A DNA stretch of 64,000 bases from assembly GCA_038501625.1 (NCBI GenBank), contig JAZAYU010000037.1:2418001-2482000 (forward strand), in the 5' to 3' direction. Below, piece by piece: positions 23,277 to 34,347 of this stretch. This stretch comes from Corbicula japonica (Eukaryota; Mollusca; Bivalvia; Venerida; Cyrenidae). The position numbers and the translations under genes were made by a program. The notes under the pieces were generated by a model, which did no database searches, had not been told where the DNA came from, and saw only the letters and a list, made by a program, of their open reading frames with translations. Numbering within the stretch: position 1 is the stretch's first letter; each line of letters begins with the position of its first letter.

Positions 23277-23925
23277 TAGTTTATTATACTGCAAAGAAAT
23301 TTGCTTGAATTTGATTGGATAATTTGCCGTTGATGTATATTCGTATTTACGGATCGGCTGTAGATATGAACTGCACGTGCCTTAATTTCCCTCTCTGGCC
23401 TCCCTCCTTTTGTTGTCGTCCGCCATTTTGTTTTGAAATTCCGTAAAAATGCGTAATTTGAAGCTGATTTTGTAAATTATAAAGCGGTATGCTAAGGGAT
23501 TACTAAAATTGTTACAGAAAATATTTGTGTAATGTTTTTAACGTTGAAAACGATCAGATTATTCTCAAATTTTGTAAATAAATATCAAATCGATAATCCA
23601 TTCAATTTCTATAGAAGTGACATCATGCAGGTAAATTAATGACGTCAGACATGTAATTATTGAGGTTCTCAGAGGGGAATTAGGCCGTGCGGCATTAAAT
23701 AAGCTAAATAAATGAAAAAATTGATATTTTCTTATTATTTTTGTCTGAAAAAGTCTTTACAGTATAATAAAACAATTATTTGGTTCCTTGAAAGGGTATG
23801 TGAGAATATATTGCCGGTCTGGGTGTCGTATTATCCCTCGCCTGCGGCTCGGGTAATATGACACCCAGACCGGCAATATATCCTCACATTCCCTGTCAAG
23901 AAACCAAATAACTATATAATATTTG
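23277..23925. mobile_element. Inverted copy of the 11.0-kb repeat element
   Basis: It matches the element at 11035-11640 in reverse orientation, including the CCGGTCTGGGTGTCGTATTA hairpin (about 23800-23900), the TGACGTCAG motif near 23640 and the CCATTTTGTTTTGAAATTCCG stretch. TTTATTATACTG at 23280 and CAGTATAATAAAA near 23760 form short inverted ends. It lies between BOLA2 and DRC10. Confidence 0.65.
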
Positions 23926-24350
23926 GAGGAACAGGTTATTAATGCTGAAACTGTTAGAAGATTTTTTGAGTATGGTATCGCCTATTGATTTTTTTCCAGT
24001 GATACAACTAGGGTTGCTAACATCTCTGGCTAGACGGACAGTTACTTCTTTGTTGATTTAGTGTTGTCAGTAGTATTCTTAAAATGTCTTCATACTGTAA
24101 TGTAAGTAGATTTTGAGTGATGTATACTTTGTTTTCATTATTTCATTATGTTCTGTTTTTGTCTCAATTCTTGCATGTTATATTTTTTACTTTCATTAAA
24201 TGAACTAATACAAGTTTACAAAATGTTGTTTTATTCTTGCTAACATGTTTCTATTCTACATGATGGCCGTTTCCAAGGACACATTTTCCATGAATTATCA
24301 AGGAATCATTTACCATGAACTTTAATTCATTCCTAAATATTTACAGTTCA

Positions 24351-24912
24351 ACTTCGTCGTCTACGATGAAGTCTTATTCATCTAGCAAATTATAATTTCT
24401 GATGGTAAACAGTTTGACATATTATTTATAAAGGCGTGGCTACAGTAGAACCGCTCACAATTTATTGAACATTGCACAATGTTTTGACGTGTGACGTCGC
24501 CGACTTCACATGTTTTGCCACGAGTTGCTGCGAAAAAGCGTGCCTTCATTCACTTTGTTTTCAACATGGTTGTTCCGACAGCCATTCAAAAAAGCTGAAA
24601 AATCATGAATTCTTTTAATAATCAAAGCTGAATGAGAAGTTTAGATTTTGCCCATCTTTTTTATTAAGTTACTTGTAACAATGTTATTTAAGGATTGAAT
24701 TGATATTTGATGGTTTTCATCTGAGTATGGAAAACAGTTGGATTGTTTAAAGTATGCCAGAAGCCCTTTGGGGCTTCACACACTTTAAACAACTCAGCTG
24801 TTTTCCATACCCAAATGAAAACCATCAAATATCAATTATCCTTAAATAACATTGTTACAAGTAACTTGATAAAAAAGATGGGCAAAATCTAAACTTCTCA
24901 TTCAGCTTTGAT
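24351..24912. mobile_element. Foldback MITE with 146-bp arms, copy 1
   Basis: Positions 24621-24912 form a nearly perfect palindrome of two arms of about 146 bp meeting at GAAGCCCTTTGGGGCTTC. It is joined to a 270-bp flank with AACATTGCACAATGTTTTGA and GCCACGAGTTGCTGCGAAAA. The same parts recur, in opposite orientation and more decayed, at 54923-55315 and 56602-57074. No ORF. Confidence 0.7.
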
Positions 24913-26092
24913 AAGATGTCTCATAATAAAGATTTTGCTATTGTTACAAGCATCCACTCATGAAAACATTGGAAAACGTGTCTTCAGTAATATTTTTGGA
25001 CATTTTAGTTGTTGCTATATTTGGAAAGAACTTACAATTATCTATTCTTTTCTCATAACAAATAGATTTTGTTACATATTTTGACAGCATAATGTTATTT
25101 TTACCACAAAATGCACGTTATGTTGTCTGCTTAATTTTATTGTCATTTCAAGAATTATTGTCAAATGTCCAAAAGTACCTTTTCCTGTGATGCCCTCCAA
25201 ATATTTCACCATTAAGTTCAGTTACAATTCTGGGGGTAACTTTCTGTGACCATAAGTATCTGTCCTCTAAATTCTTGACTTTTAACAACAGGTTTGATGG
25301 TGTCCTTACTACTTTATTCATTCCTTTGAAACTGGTCAGTGTAAACCATAACTCTGAAGAAGTTGTCTTTGCATTACAACTGAAAGACCTCTACAGTTGA
25401 AGCAATGTCTGACTTTTAAACAAGATGAATAACGAGCTCTATTTTAAATGTTTTATTTCCAACAAAATTTCAGGTCTTAATATACTATAAAATTATCATT
25501 TACACAACCCATTTAAACATTATAAGATTTATAATAAGAGTAAATGAGTATTTAACTCGGTGTGATAACCAAGTTATTTAAAACAAATGAGTAGAATTGA
25601 TAGAAAACTGCCATTAACAGATACCGGTAAATGAAATTTAGTCTAAAAATATGATAATACAAAGCTTTTGATATTTTTTTTATGAATATGTGTGAGAAAA
25701 CAAACATTAAAGCATTTCATTTTGGAAATATAGTCATTCTACATAATGTCGTATGAGATGACCAATGACCTTAGAAAGTTGATTAAATTCACATTTTATT
25801 TTCATGTATTTTTTTTTATAACAAATGATTCTGTCATTCTCTAGACACAAAACAAGAGCACAGTATGAAATAAAAATGAACAATGATAAAATAACAAATG
25901 CATTCATACATGTTATTTTCCTTTTTTTTTCATTGTCATATCACAGATGCTACTAAAAGTATACCACAAACAATACATTATAAAGGTTCATTAAAGAAGA
26001 TTTCTTTAACAATCTTAACAAATGATGACATAAATTTATCTCTAAAACTTAAATAAAATAAAGTCTTCTCAATTCCCAGTCCAGACTTGGGA
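24913..26092. other. Intergenic DNA / DRC10 3' UTR and flank
   Basis: This AT-rich stretch between the convergent BOLA2 and DRC10 genes has no supported ORF. A minus-strand AATAAA (complement of 25795-25800) about 290 bp after the DRC10 stop is a candidate polyadenylation signal. Nothing else was recognised. Confidence 0.4.
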
Positions 26093-29000
26093 TTACTTCC
26101 CCTTCTTCTTGCCACCTTTCTTCTTTCGAGCCTTGAGTGCCTTGCGCACCTTGAATGACCTCCAGAAAGCCTGGATAGTTGTTGATGCCTTCACCATCAT
26201 AGCCAGTTCACGTTCTGCAGCTTCTCTGCGCTCGCGGGCCAGGCGACGTTCTTCCATAATCTGCTGGTACTCGGTCTCTAGCGTTTTAAATCTCTCCTCC
26301 AGCTCGTGCAGTTGTTTCTTCTCCTCCGTGTACACTGCATCAATCTCCTCATACTCATCCTGGTGTAAAGTAAATACCAACACACTTGTTACCCCTTCAC
26401 TTCATTATACAGGTTTTATTACATATGCAAACACTAGATCCAGATTAGCCGACACATCCATTAAATCTGATCAGGATCTATACTGTTTGCTTCTTAGTCA
26501 GAAATATTCTAATAAATTTAAAATTGATCAGTGTAGATCCTGATCAGACGGTACTAAAGTGCCAGCTGTGCTCAAGGTTATAAAACTGAGCATGGAAACC
26601 AGTCGCCATTTCAGCCAATCAGATGCTTGAGATTTGAGATTGGTTTCCAATCTCAGTTTTATAACCTTCAGCCCAGATCTACATTGTTTACCCAAGCCAT
26701 ATACATCATATCTACATACCCTCAAATTGTTGACTTTAGTAATAGATTCATCTTTTGTTTGAAGATTCCATAAACATGTCATTTACTGATGTTTTACTGT
26801 TACTAAGCAAATTGTTTAGACAATTATTTGACTGAATGGATGATTAGATGGCAGACCTGACAAACAAGATGGCAATGTTAACCTGAAATATGGGTGACTA
26901 GCTTCAACTGGAAAAAGATGAATTCTGGGGATACTAAAGAATGATGGAGATTGACAAAATAAATGCAAATCTCCAGTTAATGCTTAGGTGTTCTTACTCT
27001 TCTTAAGTGAGGTTGACTTGTCTGAAGCTGTTTGAAAATGTGAAGTTCTCCACAACAACAGTAAATACAATGACAGGACAACATAACCAGAAACCTCCTA
27101 TTTAGTTAGAACGTAACTGTTATTCAATTTCGGAACACATTTCAGATCAACTAGCCAATGATAATTTTTTTTTAAGTCAAATGAACTGTTTTAATTAAAG
27201 TAATCTGTAACATAAAAGCAAACACTAGCTGAAGCTCAGCATTGGCAGTACTGAACTTGCAACATGAACCTTTAAAAACATATTCATGGCAAGTACACTA
27301 TCTTTTTATTATTCATGAAAATTACTATTCTACAAGAGATAATGTAAACGTGTTCAACATCTATGTGAATTTGTAGAGACTCAATTTAATTTTGCTGTAA
27401 GTTATTTAAAATGTGTGTTGTTATATACCTGTCTTTCCCCCATGTCCTGATCATATCTTGAAATCCAGTTCTCAACCTCTGTCTCTATCTTGAACTTTTT
27501 CTGAAATAAAAACCAAAATATGCAAGATTTTTATGATTCAGAATAAAAGCAAGCACATAGAACATAAAATATTTGCTAGTTCTTTGCAGATATGTGAAAA
27601 GATGCAATTATGATTGTTATAACTTTTAAAACTGAATAATAAGCTCTTGTGAATAATAACCCCCTTTTGGGCAATAATATTTAATTTTCATAGGGATTTC
27701 TGCCAGGAAGTTGGAAAGTACCATGCAACTACCCTAAGGATACCCAAAATGAACCCCCATTCTGTAATTCTTGCATCTAACCTTGGTTAATCAGATTTAG
27801 TTAAAAAGCACGGACTGAGAATTTCTGTTACTTATATAAAAAAAAAACAATGTACAGCTACTCTTATTTTTAAAATCCATGTTTAAAAGTTATTAATGTT
27901 AAGATATTTAAACTTGAAATTAAAATGTTGTAGATAATCAGACCACAAATATGCACCAATATACCTTTCTCAGTTCCTGTTCATTTTCTCTGTGTTCTGT
28001 GACCAGGTTCTGATGCTGTGTTTGAAGCTGGGTGACTTCCTGTTGGAGCCTCTGTTTGCGACCTTCACTGTTCTTCTTGTCAGATGCCTTCTGTTTGTCT
28101 GCCTCTGCGTTAACACGTCTGATATGATCCTCTGAGAACTTTTGTATCTGTCTCAAATCTGCTTGCAGACCACGGATAACATCATTTTTTTTCCTTATCT
28201 ATAAACAATCATTATTCGATCAATTAGATTAGTTTTATTTCTTATTATTTTGTTACCAAAAATATCTTTAACATTTTATCAGTGAAGCAGAAGACATGAT
28301 ATGAAATGAACATTGTTTAAACCTAGAGCCATATGCTGAGCATTTTCCATATAGATTTTTAAATTGATATATGAGCTCCAACAATTGTACCATACTCAAA
28401 AGATCAATTTAATTTATTTAAAAGATTTAATTTAACTTAAATGGATTTTTCATTTATGAATATGAAATATTAGTCACAGTACGAATCTAGACAATATTAT
28501 AGGAGATGTGTAAGCGGCCAGGAGAGCATGATATACAAGTCCTGGTTTGCTACACATCTTTCTCACCCTGTGGCTTGGAAACCAATGTGTGTTTGTGATA
28601 GCTAGTAGGTTTGGCAACCAGCCTATATTAGCAAATAAATTTTAAAAAAAACTCTCTGAAGATTGGATATATTTTTTTTGTAACAAACCTCTTCATCTTT
28701 GTCATCCTGGGCAGCTTTTAGTTCAGTCTCAAGCTTTTCAATGATGGCGGCATTATTTCTCTCCCTCTTTGATATTTCCTGGAGATATTCCATTCTTTCT
28801 CTTTCTTCCTCTGGTGTTGTCAGTAATTTATTGAGGAGGATATCTTTCAACTCATTCATGTAGGTAATGAAATCTTGTGCAACCTCTCCTCTCTTTGAAT
28901 ACTCATGTTTGATTGTGTTCATAGCAGATGGATTTTTCTGAAAAGATCTAATGATGTTTTTGCAAGAAGTATTGAGCTGTTGTGCCACCAATGTAAGGCT

Positions 29001-29669
29001 TCTCACTGTACGTTCCATCTGGCTATCCATACTAAAATTTGAGGCCACACTACCAGAGCTTGATGGACGTGACGCATCACTTTGAGAACCTCTCCTTGAA
29101 CCAGACTGTTGAGAAATTGCCCCAGAATCTGGCCTTGAATGAACTGATGGTGTTATTGCAACACCTGCAGCAGCACCTTCTTCTTCATCTAACATCTGAT
29201 TTCCTTCAGGGTCATCTAGTATCTGGGTTTGGGATGGGGTACGTGAACGTCTTCTACTTGCTTTAGCTTTGGCTGCCTGCCTTTTCATTTGCTTATCCAA
29301 GGTTTGCTTAATTTCTTCATAACTGTCAAGAATAACTGCATGGTGTTCAATTAGCTCAGACAGTTCCGTTCCGAGAGTAATTCTAAATCTTTCTAGGTTA
29401 CCAACAATATAAGGCATTAATGTAACAAGCTCTGATTTCAGAATTGTGTCTTCAAAGACTGACATTACCCTCTGGGCCTCAATTGTAGCTATTTTCTTCC
29501 TTGCTGGTTCGAGTGCACGAGAGGGATCAAGCCTTAGTCTGTTTTTCAGCTTATTTTGCATACCTAAAGCCTTAGGTTGCATTGCATTTGGAAGCTGTAA
29601 CCTCATCTGTAGAGTTGGTTCAACAGCCACAGTCTCTGTGAGGGTCCTAGCCATTGCCGCTGTCGCCAT
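26093..29669 (-). CDS. IQCD: Dynein regulatory complex protein 10 (IQ motif protein)
   Basis: Family members are part of the nexin-dynein regulatory complex of motile cilia and flagella. Exons: 28689-29669, 27965-28198, 27429-27500 and 26093-26359. All junctions are phase 0, giving 517 residues (the human protein is shorter, about 450). The start is the ATG at 29669; an upstream in-frame TTG is not credible. Exon 1 holds a conserved helical N-terminal half (ARKKIATIEAQRVMSVFED, then MPYIVGNLERF), then a Ser/Arg-rich low-complexity linker, then a coiled coil. Exons 2-4 continue the coiled coil (HIRRVNAEADKQK, VENWISRYDQDM). The IQ motif TTIQAFWRSFKVRKALK sits near residues 490-506, followed by a Lys/Gly tail KKKGGKKKGK. 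The match is by domain order and characteristic C-terminus, so the family call is strong. Confidence 0.86.
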
Positions 29670-30169
29670 TGTCCGATTTTTTCCCGACAAGTTTAATTAA
29701 AATTAAATATAGAACGCCTAAGTAGTTTAATGAAATAAATCCTTCACTGTTGTGTTGATTTATCAGCTAAAACAAAAAGCGACCTTTTATCTTTTCAGTA
29801 TTCGCCATTTTTCTGGCCATATAACCACTTATGTGTTTGGTATTCTATCAATCGCAACAAATAGTCCGCATTTTTTGTAGAGTCTTTGATAAAATGAATG
29901 AAAATGTTACCACACCTTTATATTTGAGTATTCAATCAAGTTAGAAATAGAAAGGGTGATGTAAATGAAAAAAAAAAACGTATATATGTTTTATATTATC
30001 ATTATTCCGTTGTTAGGGAAAGAACTATTTTTACTCGGTAGTTCTCGTTCAAGTTACGGAAATTAACGAAATGGGTCTGGTATAAATCCAATTTCCCGTA
30101 CATCGAACATCTCTATTTAAATAATATTTTAGTGCATTTTCATCAATAACTGGTCATAAATCGGAGTTA
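29670..30169. promoter_or_regulatory. DRC10 upstream region
   Basis: AT-rich sequence immediately upstream of the DRC10 start codon, expected to hold its 5' UTR and promoter. No core promoter motif could be assigned with confidence. Confidence 0.3.
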
Positions 30170-30420
30170 TTATAGTCTATACTTTTTACGGAATTTTAAA
30201 CGATCTATAGTTATTTGAAGTTCTTCTGTCAACGATATTAGAAACAATGTGATCAGTGTAGTTCTTTGGTTTAACAGTTTTCCTTTAGGTTTCTTTGCGA
30301 AATATGGATTTTGATCCACTACCGGACCAGCCTCACCCCCTGCGATCCTGTAGAGCATCCCCAACCAGTTGTACTTGTGACGTTCTTGAAGAGTTGTCAA
30401 CTTTAGAGGATTGAGCATGT
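30170..30420 (-). pseudogene. Non-LTR retrotransposon C-terminal fragment
   Basis: The minus-strand reading frame has LTTLQERHKYNWLGMLYRI, closely resembling the 'TLQERRKxARLxMLYRI' segment after the reverse transcriptase domain of CR1/jockey-type LINEs. It is short, and the reverse transcriptase core is missing immediately upstream. It may be the tail of the decayed LINE at 32280-32660, separated by later insertions. Inference from motif resemblance. Confidence 0.5.
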
Positions 30421-31139
30421 TTGTTACTCAGTCTTTTTCTCTTCGTTTATATTAAGTTTGTTGTTTTTTATTTAATTATTATGAATTATTATTGATATTA
30501 TTGTATTATTGTTGTGTGTGCGTGTGTTTAGTTAGATGGCCTCTTGAAAATAAGTTTTGTATAATTGTTATTTGACTATGTATGAAACTTAAGAGTTTAC
30601 CATCTTAAAATAAAGAATTTATTATTATTAAACCCGTCACATTGACTTTGGATTCTTAAAAGAGTGTCTTTTATCCCTGTCATCGTGTTCTTGCTGATTT
30701 TACTCCAGGTGCTCTGGTCTCGGAAAGATCATTGAGTACCCGCCATTTGGCTTTGCAATGCTACTAGATTCTTATGTTTTATATGTTTGTGTACTTTTGC
30801 ATGCAACATTGTTGAACCGATGGGTGGGTTAAAATTTGGAGTTATTTCACCAAGACAACTTGTACTTGTTTTGTGATACGAGAACCTGTTGGGGCAAGTG
30901 TGAGGTTGGTGCACCCTAGAACCTGGTTTAAACCCACAATGGCAATTTGTTTTGCCACTGACGCTTCCAAGGCGGTATCCACAAAGGTTCTCTTTTTCGT
31001 TAGTTGTTTAAAAATTGTGGCGTCCTATTTGAATTGACATAGGGCCTACTTATAACAAACATGCTCTCTCTCTCTTCCTCTCTTCTTTTTCGCTGCATGG
31101 AGAGGCTGTGTTTTGTGAGTGTGGCGATTCATGATATGC
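30421..31139. other. Repeat-derived spacer, no gene
   Basis: Sequence between LINE fragments. It contains no recognisable motif or supported exon. Confidence 0.3.
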
Positions 31140-31810
31140 ATATATTACTTTTTATCATTGTTTAGGTAAGGATTCCAAATAATAGACGCATATTCAAACT
31201 CGTATCTATGTAGAGCGATATATGAGGTTTTACGAATGGAGATCGTTTCAAACTTCTTGTTTCTGAACCCAAGTGTTGAGCTAACTCATTTGCAGTTGTT
31301 TGCTGTGGTTGGGTCATGTGAGATCTTGTGATATAATTACTCCAAGATATAAAGATACGGATTTGAGTCTACGGATGTTTCAATATGGTTTTGCTTAGTT
31401 CATAGTTGGCTCAGCACTGCTCCCTTGGGGACTCCAGATTCTACGTGGACACTTCTAAAATGTTTGCAATCTACCGTGCCCAACGTTCACAAATCGGTGC
31501 ATCAGGAATGAATACAGCCATCGTAGCAGTGATCCATTTACACCATAATTTGACATTTTCAATAAAAGTAGATCATAGGGGACAGTATCAGATTCTTTAG
31601 GAAAGTCTTATATGGCTACTTCAACTTGGCTACTTCAACTTGCTGTTTCTTGTCGAATGTAGAAAGCAGGGCATGCATTGTGACGAAGAGTTGAGTTTCC
31701 AACGAATAGCCGAAAGAAAACCGTGATTGAATGAACTAAATATTTGGTATTTATCAAAATGCTTCAAAAGACGACTGCATATAATGCATTAGATGAAGAA
31801 TATTGGAACT
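31140..31810 (-). pseudogene. Decayed LINE reverse transcriptase (CR1/jockey-like)
   Basis: Reading the minus strand across several frames, motifs appear in the expected order: FNHGF near 31720; DFPKESDTVPYDLLLLKM near 31570-31607, equivalent to DFSKAFDTVPHDLLLLKL; SGVPKGAVLSQL near 31400-31440, equivalent to SGVPQGSVLGPL; and FEYASIIWNPY near 31160-31200. Stops and frame changes between them mean it is not functional. The YxDD catalytic motif was not seen. Confidence 0.7.
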
Positions 31811-32279
31811 ATTGCTGCTTACATTTTTCTTTTTATCTGTATAAAATATACATATAAAGTGATGGAGAATCCTTAGTGTCAGGGTCTAGCGGATATTGTC
31901 GCCGATAGTATATATAGGTTTGAAACAAAAAGTTGGGCACGCCTAGCTAGTAAAGAAAAATCATAGTTATTTGTTAGATTGGTAGGCGTCGAATCGTCTA
32001 CAAAGTTGTGAAACTGTTTGATAGGTAGTTAAGTTTAAACTTATTGTATTTCAATTAAAATAAGTACATTTATCACATAATTCAGTTTATAGAAGTTGTG
32101 GGAAAAAGATCAGACTACACGTTCTGACAACATTAGGGCATAACCTTAATAAATTTAATTATAGAAAAAAGATAAATCAACGTACTAAATTTTTTTTATT
32201 GATAGTGAAGTAAGTAACCGTTTTTGTATTTATATTTAGGGACTAATTTCTGTATTTTCTTTCGATCAGCTCGGGAAAT

Positions 32280-32660
32280 CCAACTGATTTCTTTAAGTAG
32301 TCGACAGATTTAGGCAGACCAGGCGAGTCTTGTTACAACGCGAGCTGCTTCATATTGTAGCTGTTTGAGAGCTTGTCTTTCAAAACCCGTGCAGTCATTC
32401 CACACAGAAGACGCATATTTAAGAAAAGGTCACATATAAGAAACATATATTTGGTGTAGTGATTTTCTTTAAGAGCTATAATTGATCCCAAAACTTTAGA
32501 TGCTGAATACTGATGTCGGTGTTCCACTTCCCATCTGAGCTAAAGTTACTCCAATGTGTCTACGAGAATCAGTATATTACTGACTTGGAGATTTTGGCGT
32601 TGGTTTGCCGATAACCTGAAGTCTGTTTAGACCCAGATCATCCACTTGCTTTCTTAAGGT
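32280..32660 (-). pseudogene. Second decayed LINE fragment
   Basis: Minus-strand frames give LGVTLAQ and ISIQHLKF upstream, then KYASSVWNDCTGFERQALKQ and LQYEAARVVTRLAW, matching the region after the polymerase core of non-LTR elements (typically LEYASVVWD...AARIVTGL). Stops interrupt it. It differs in sequence from the fragment at 31.1-31.8 kb, so at least two LINE insertions are represented. Confidence 0.65.
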
Positions 32661-33005
32661 CAAAGTTCAGAGTCTTCTCCGTGTAATCAACATCGGGTGT
32701 TGATAGGCTGAAGAGCTATCATACACTAAAGAGAAATACGGGGAAACTTTACAGCCGCATCACGGCACTTAAGGCCTTCAGTAACTTACTAAAATTTCAT
32801 TTCTATGCTTTAATTAGTGCAAAGTTTTTGGCTGTCAATATTATTATAGGGTTCCTTCTTATTCTCTAACCTGACTTTAACTTTATAAGATCAGCTTTGA
32901 TGACCTCGTATTTTGCTGTATTGAATTAATACAGATCATTTAACGTTTCAACGACAGTTGTTTAAGATCGTCGATAATGGTATCACGTTCTCCTTTTGCT
33001 AAAAC

Positions 33006-33085
33006 AAAACCTGGAGAATAGTCTCAAATCTCAAGCATCTGAGATTTGAGCCTGGTCTCCAATCTCAGTTTTATGATCTTGGGCC
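33006..33085. repeat. CTCAAATCTCAAGCATCTGA MITE, partial copy
   Basis: An inverted pair around CTCAAATCTCAAGCATCTGA followed by GAGATTTGAG and TCTCAGTTTTATGATCTTGG. It is a short copy of the family best seen at 48945-49098. Confidence 0.55.
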
Positions 33086-33331
33086 CTGGTCTCTCTCCAG
33101 TGGAACATCTACTTTGTTAGTTTAACTGTCATTCTCCGTACCGGACTATTTGTGTGTTCTCATTGCAACTATCAACATTTCCGATTTGCACAGTTCTGCT
33201 GCCTATGACACTCGCCATAGGGGTTGGCAGGATAGAGAGTACGAGTTAACAATAAACTCATAGGTGGACACTTTGTATTGGTGTGTGCTGAAGCTTTACA
33301 GTTTCATGGCAACAAAACTACTGAGAAAACC

Positions 33332-33595
33332 TCAAATGTATGAACGGTATAACCGAGACAAATAAAAACAAGGTTTGGCCCCTTCCATTTTCCTGGGGAA
33401 GGAACAAGATGGAATCCCTCTCACAAACTCAGCTCCACCACCTATTTTCATGTCCAATTGTCTAGCTATGTGAGAACACACATGTGAAACCACATTGCCT
33501 GGTGGCAAATAAAGTAACAAATCCAGTGTAGGCATGTAGATAGATCCAAGATCATACCTGAACCTGTTATGGGGCTCACTGCAAGTCCAGAGAGC
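33332..33595 (-). other. Unrecognised open reading frame, about 88 codons
   Basis: A continuous minus-strand frame without ATG at its left limit, including RFRYDLGSIYMPTLDLLLYL and ARQLDMKIGGGAEFVRGIPS. An acceptor-like TTTTTCACAG lies at its upstream end. I do not recognise the product. It lies between the THOC5 3' end and the LINE remnants, so it may be transposon-derived or chance. It is reported because the frame is open and looks protein-like. Confidence 0.2.
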
Positions 33596-33676
33596 TTCTG
33601 TGAAAAATAACAGCCTGTTGTTTCTGCTTATTAATACACAAATTGATACATAGAAGTCAAGTCCACAAACATCATT

Positions 33677-33682
33677 TTTATT
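33677..33682 (-). other. Candidate THOC5 polyadenylation signal
   Basis: AATAAA on the minus strand about 670 bp after the THOC5 stop codon. It is a plausible end of the THOC5 transcript. Confidence 0.45.
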
Positions 33683-34347
33683 AAAGATTTTTTATCATTA
33701 CATTTAAACATCGTATCTGTGAATGAATATTGAAAATCCAGAAATTCAGACATGGCATTCCTAAATCTTTAATTTTAACATTTCAGCATAAAAATGTATG
33801 CTAAATACAATCTACAAATTGTGCATCTGACAAACTTTCAAGATTAGTCCAAAGTAGTGTCAACTTGATAGGCTTTAAACCTTTTAGATTGTGGCTTTGC
33901 AAGTTGATTGTCATAAAGAAAAGAACTTTAAATAAAGATTATGTTGCAGTTAAACTAAGTAAGCATTTTAAAGACAACTGCATTAGTTTCCAATTTCACA
34001 ATGTTATGAATTTAACATGCACACCGTCTGCATATAACAGGGTCACATTTGGCAAACTCGGTTATTAAGTCAATAATTCACAATTATTATTTAACCAAGG
34101 AAAGATCTCCCCTGTCAATTGTCTGCTTTGAGACAAAACAACTTTATGAGGAAAATAAACTTGGCAAACGGTGCACATGTAAAATTCATAACACTGTGAA
34201 ATCGGAAACTACCCCAATGATCTTTTTATGTAGAGTAATTTTGTTAAAACTGATGAAGACACAGAAAGTGTCCTCCACGAGCTTGGTCTTCTTTGACTGT
34301 TACAAACCAAGTATCAGACATGTATGAACTGTGACGATGTGTAAAGT

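Noticed and set aside
26109..26543. 144-codon plus-strand ORF
   Set aside because: It lies antisense to the last DRC10 exon. The minus strand has clear coiled-coil/IQ homology and splice sites.
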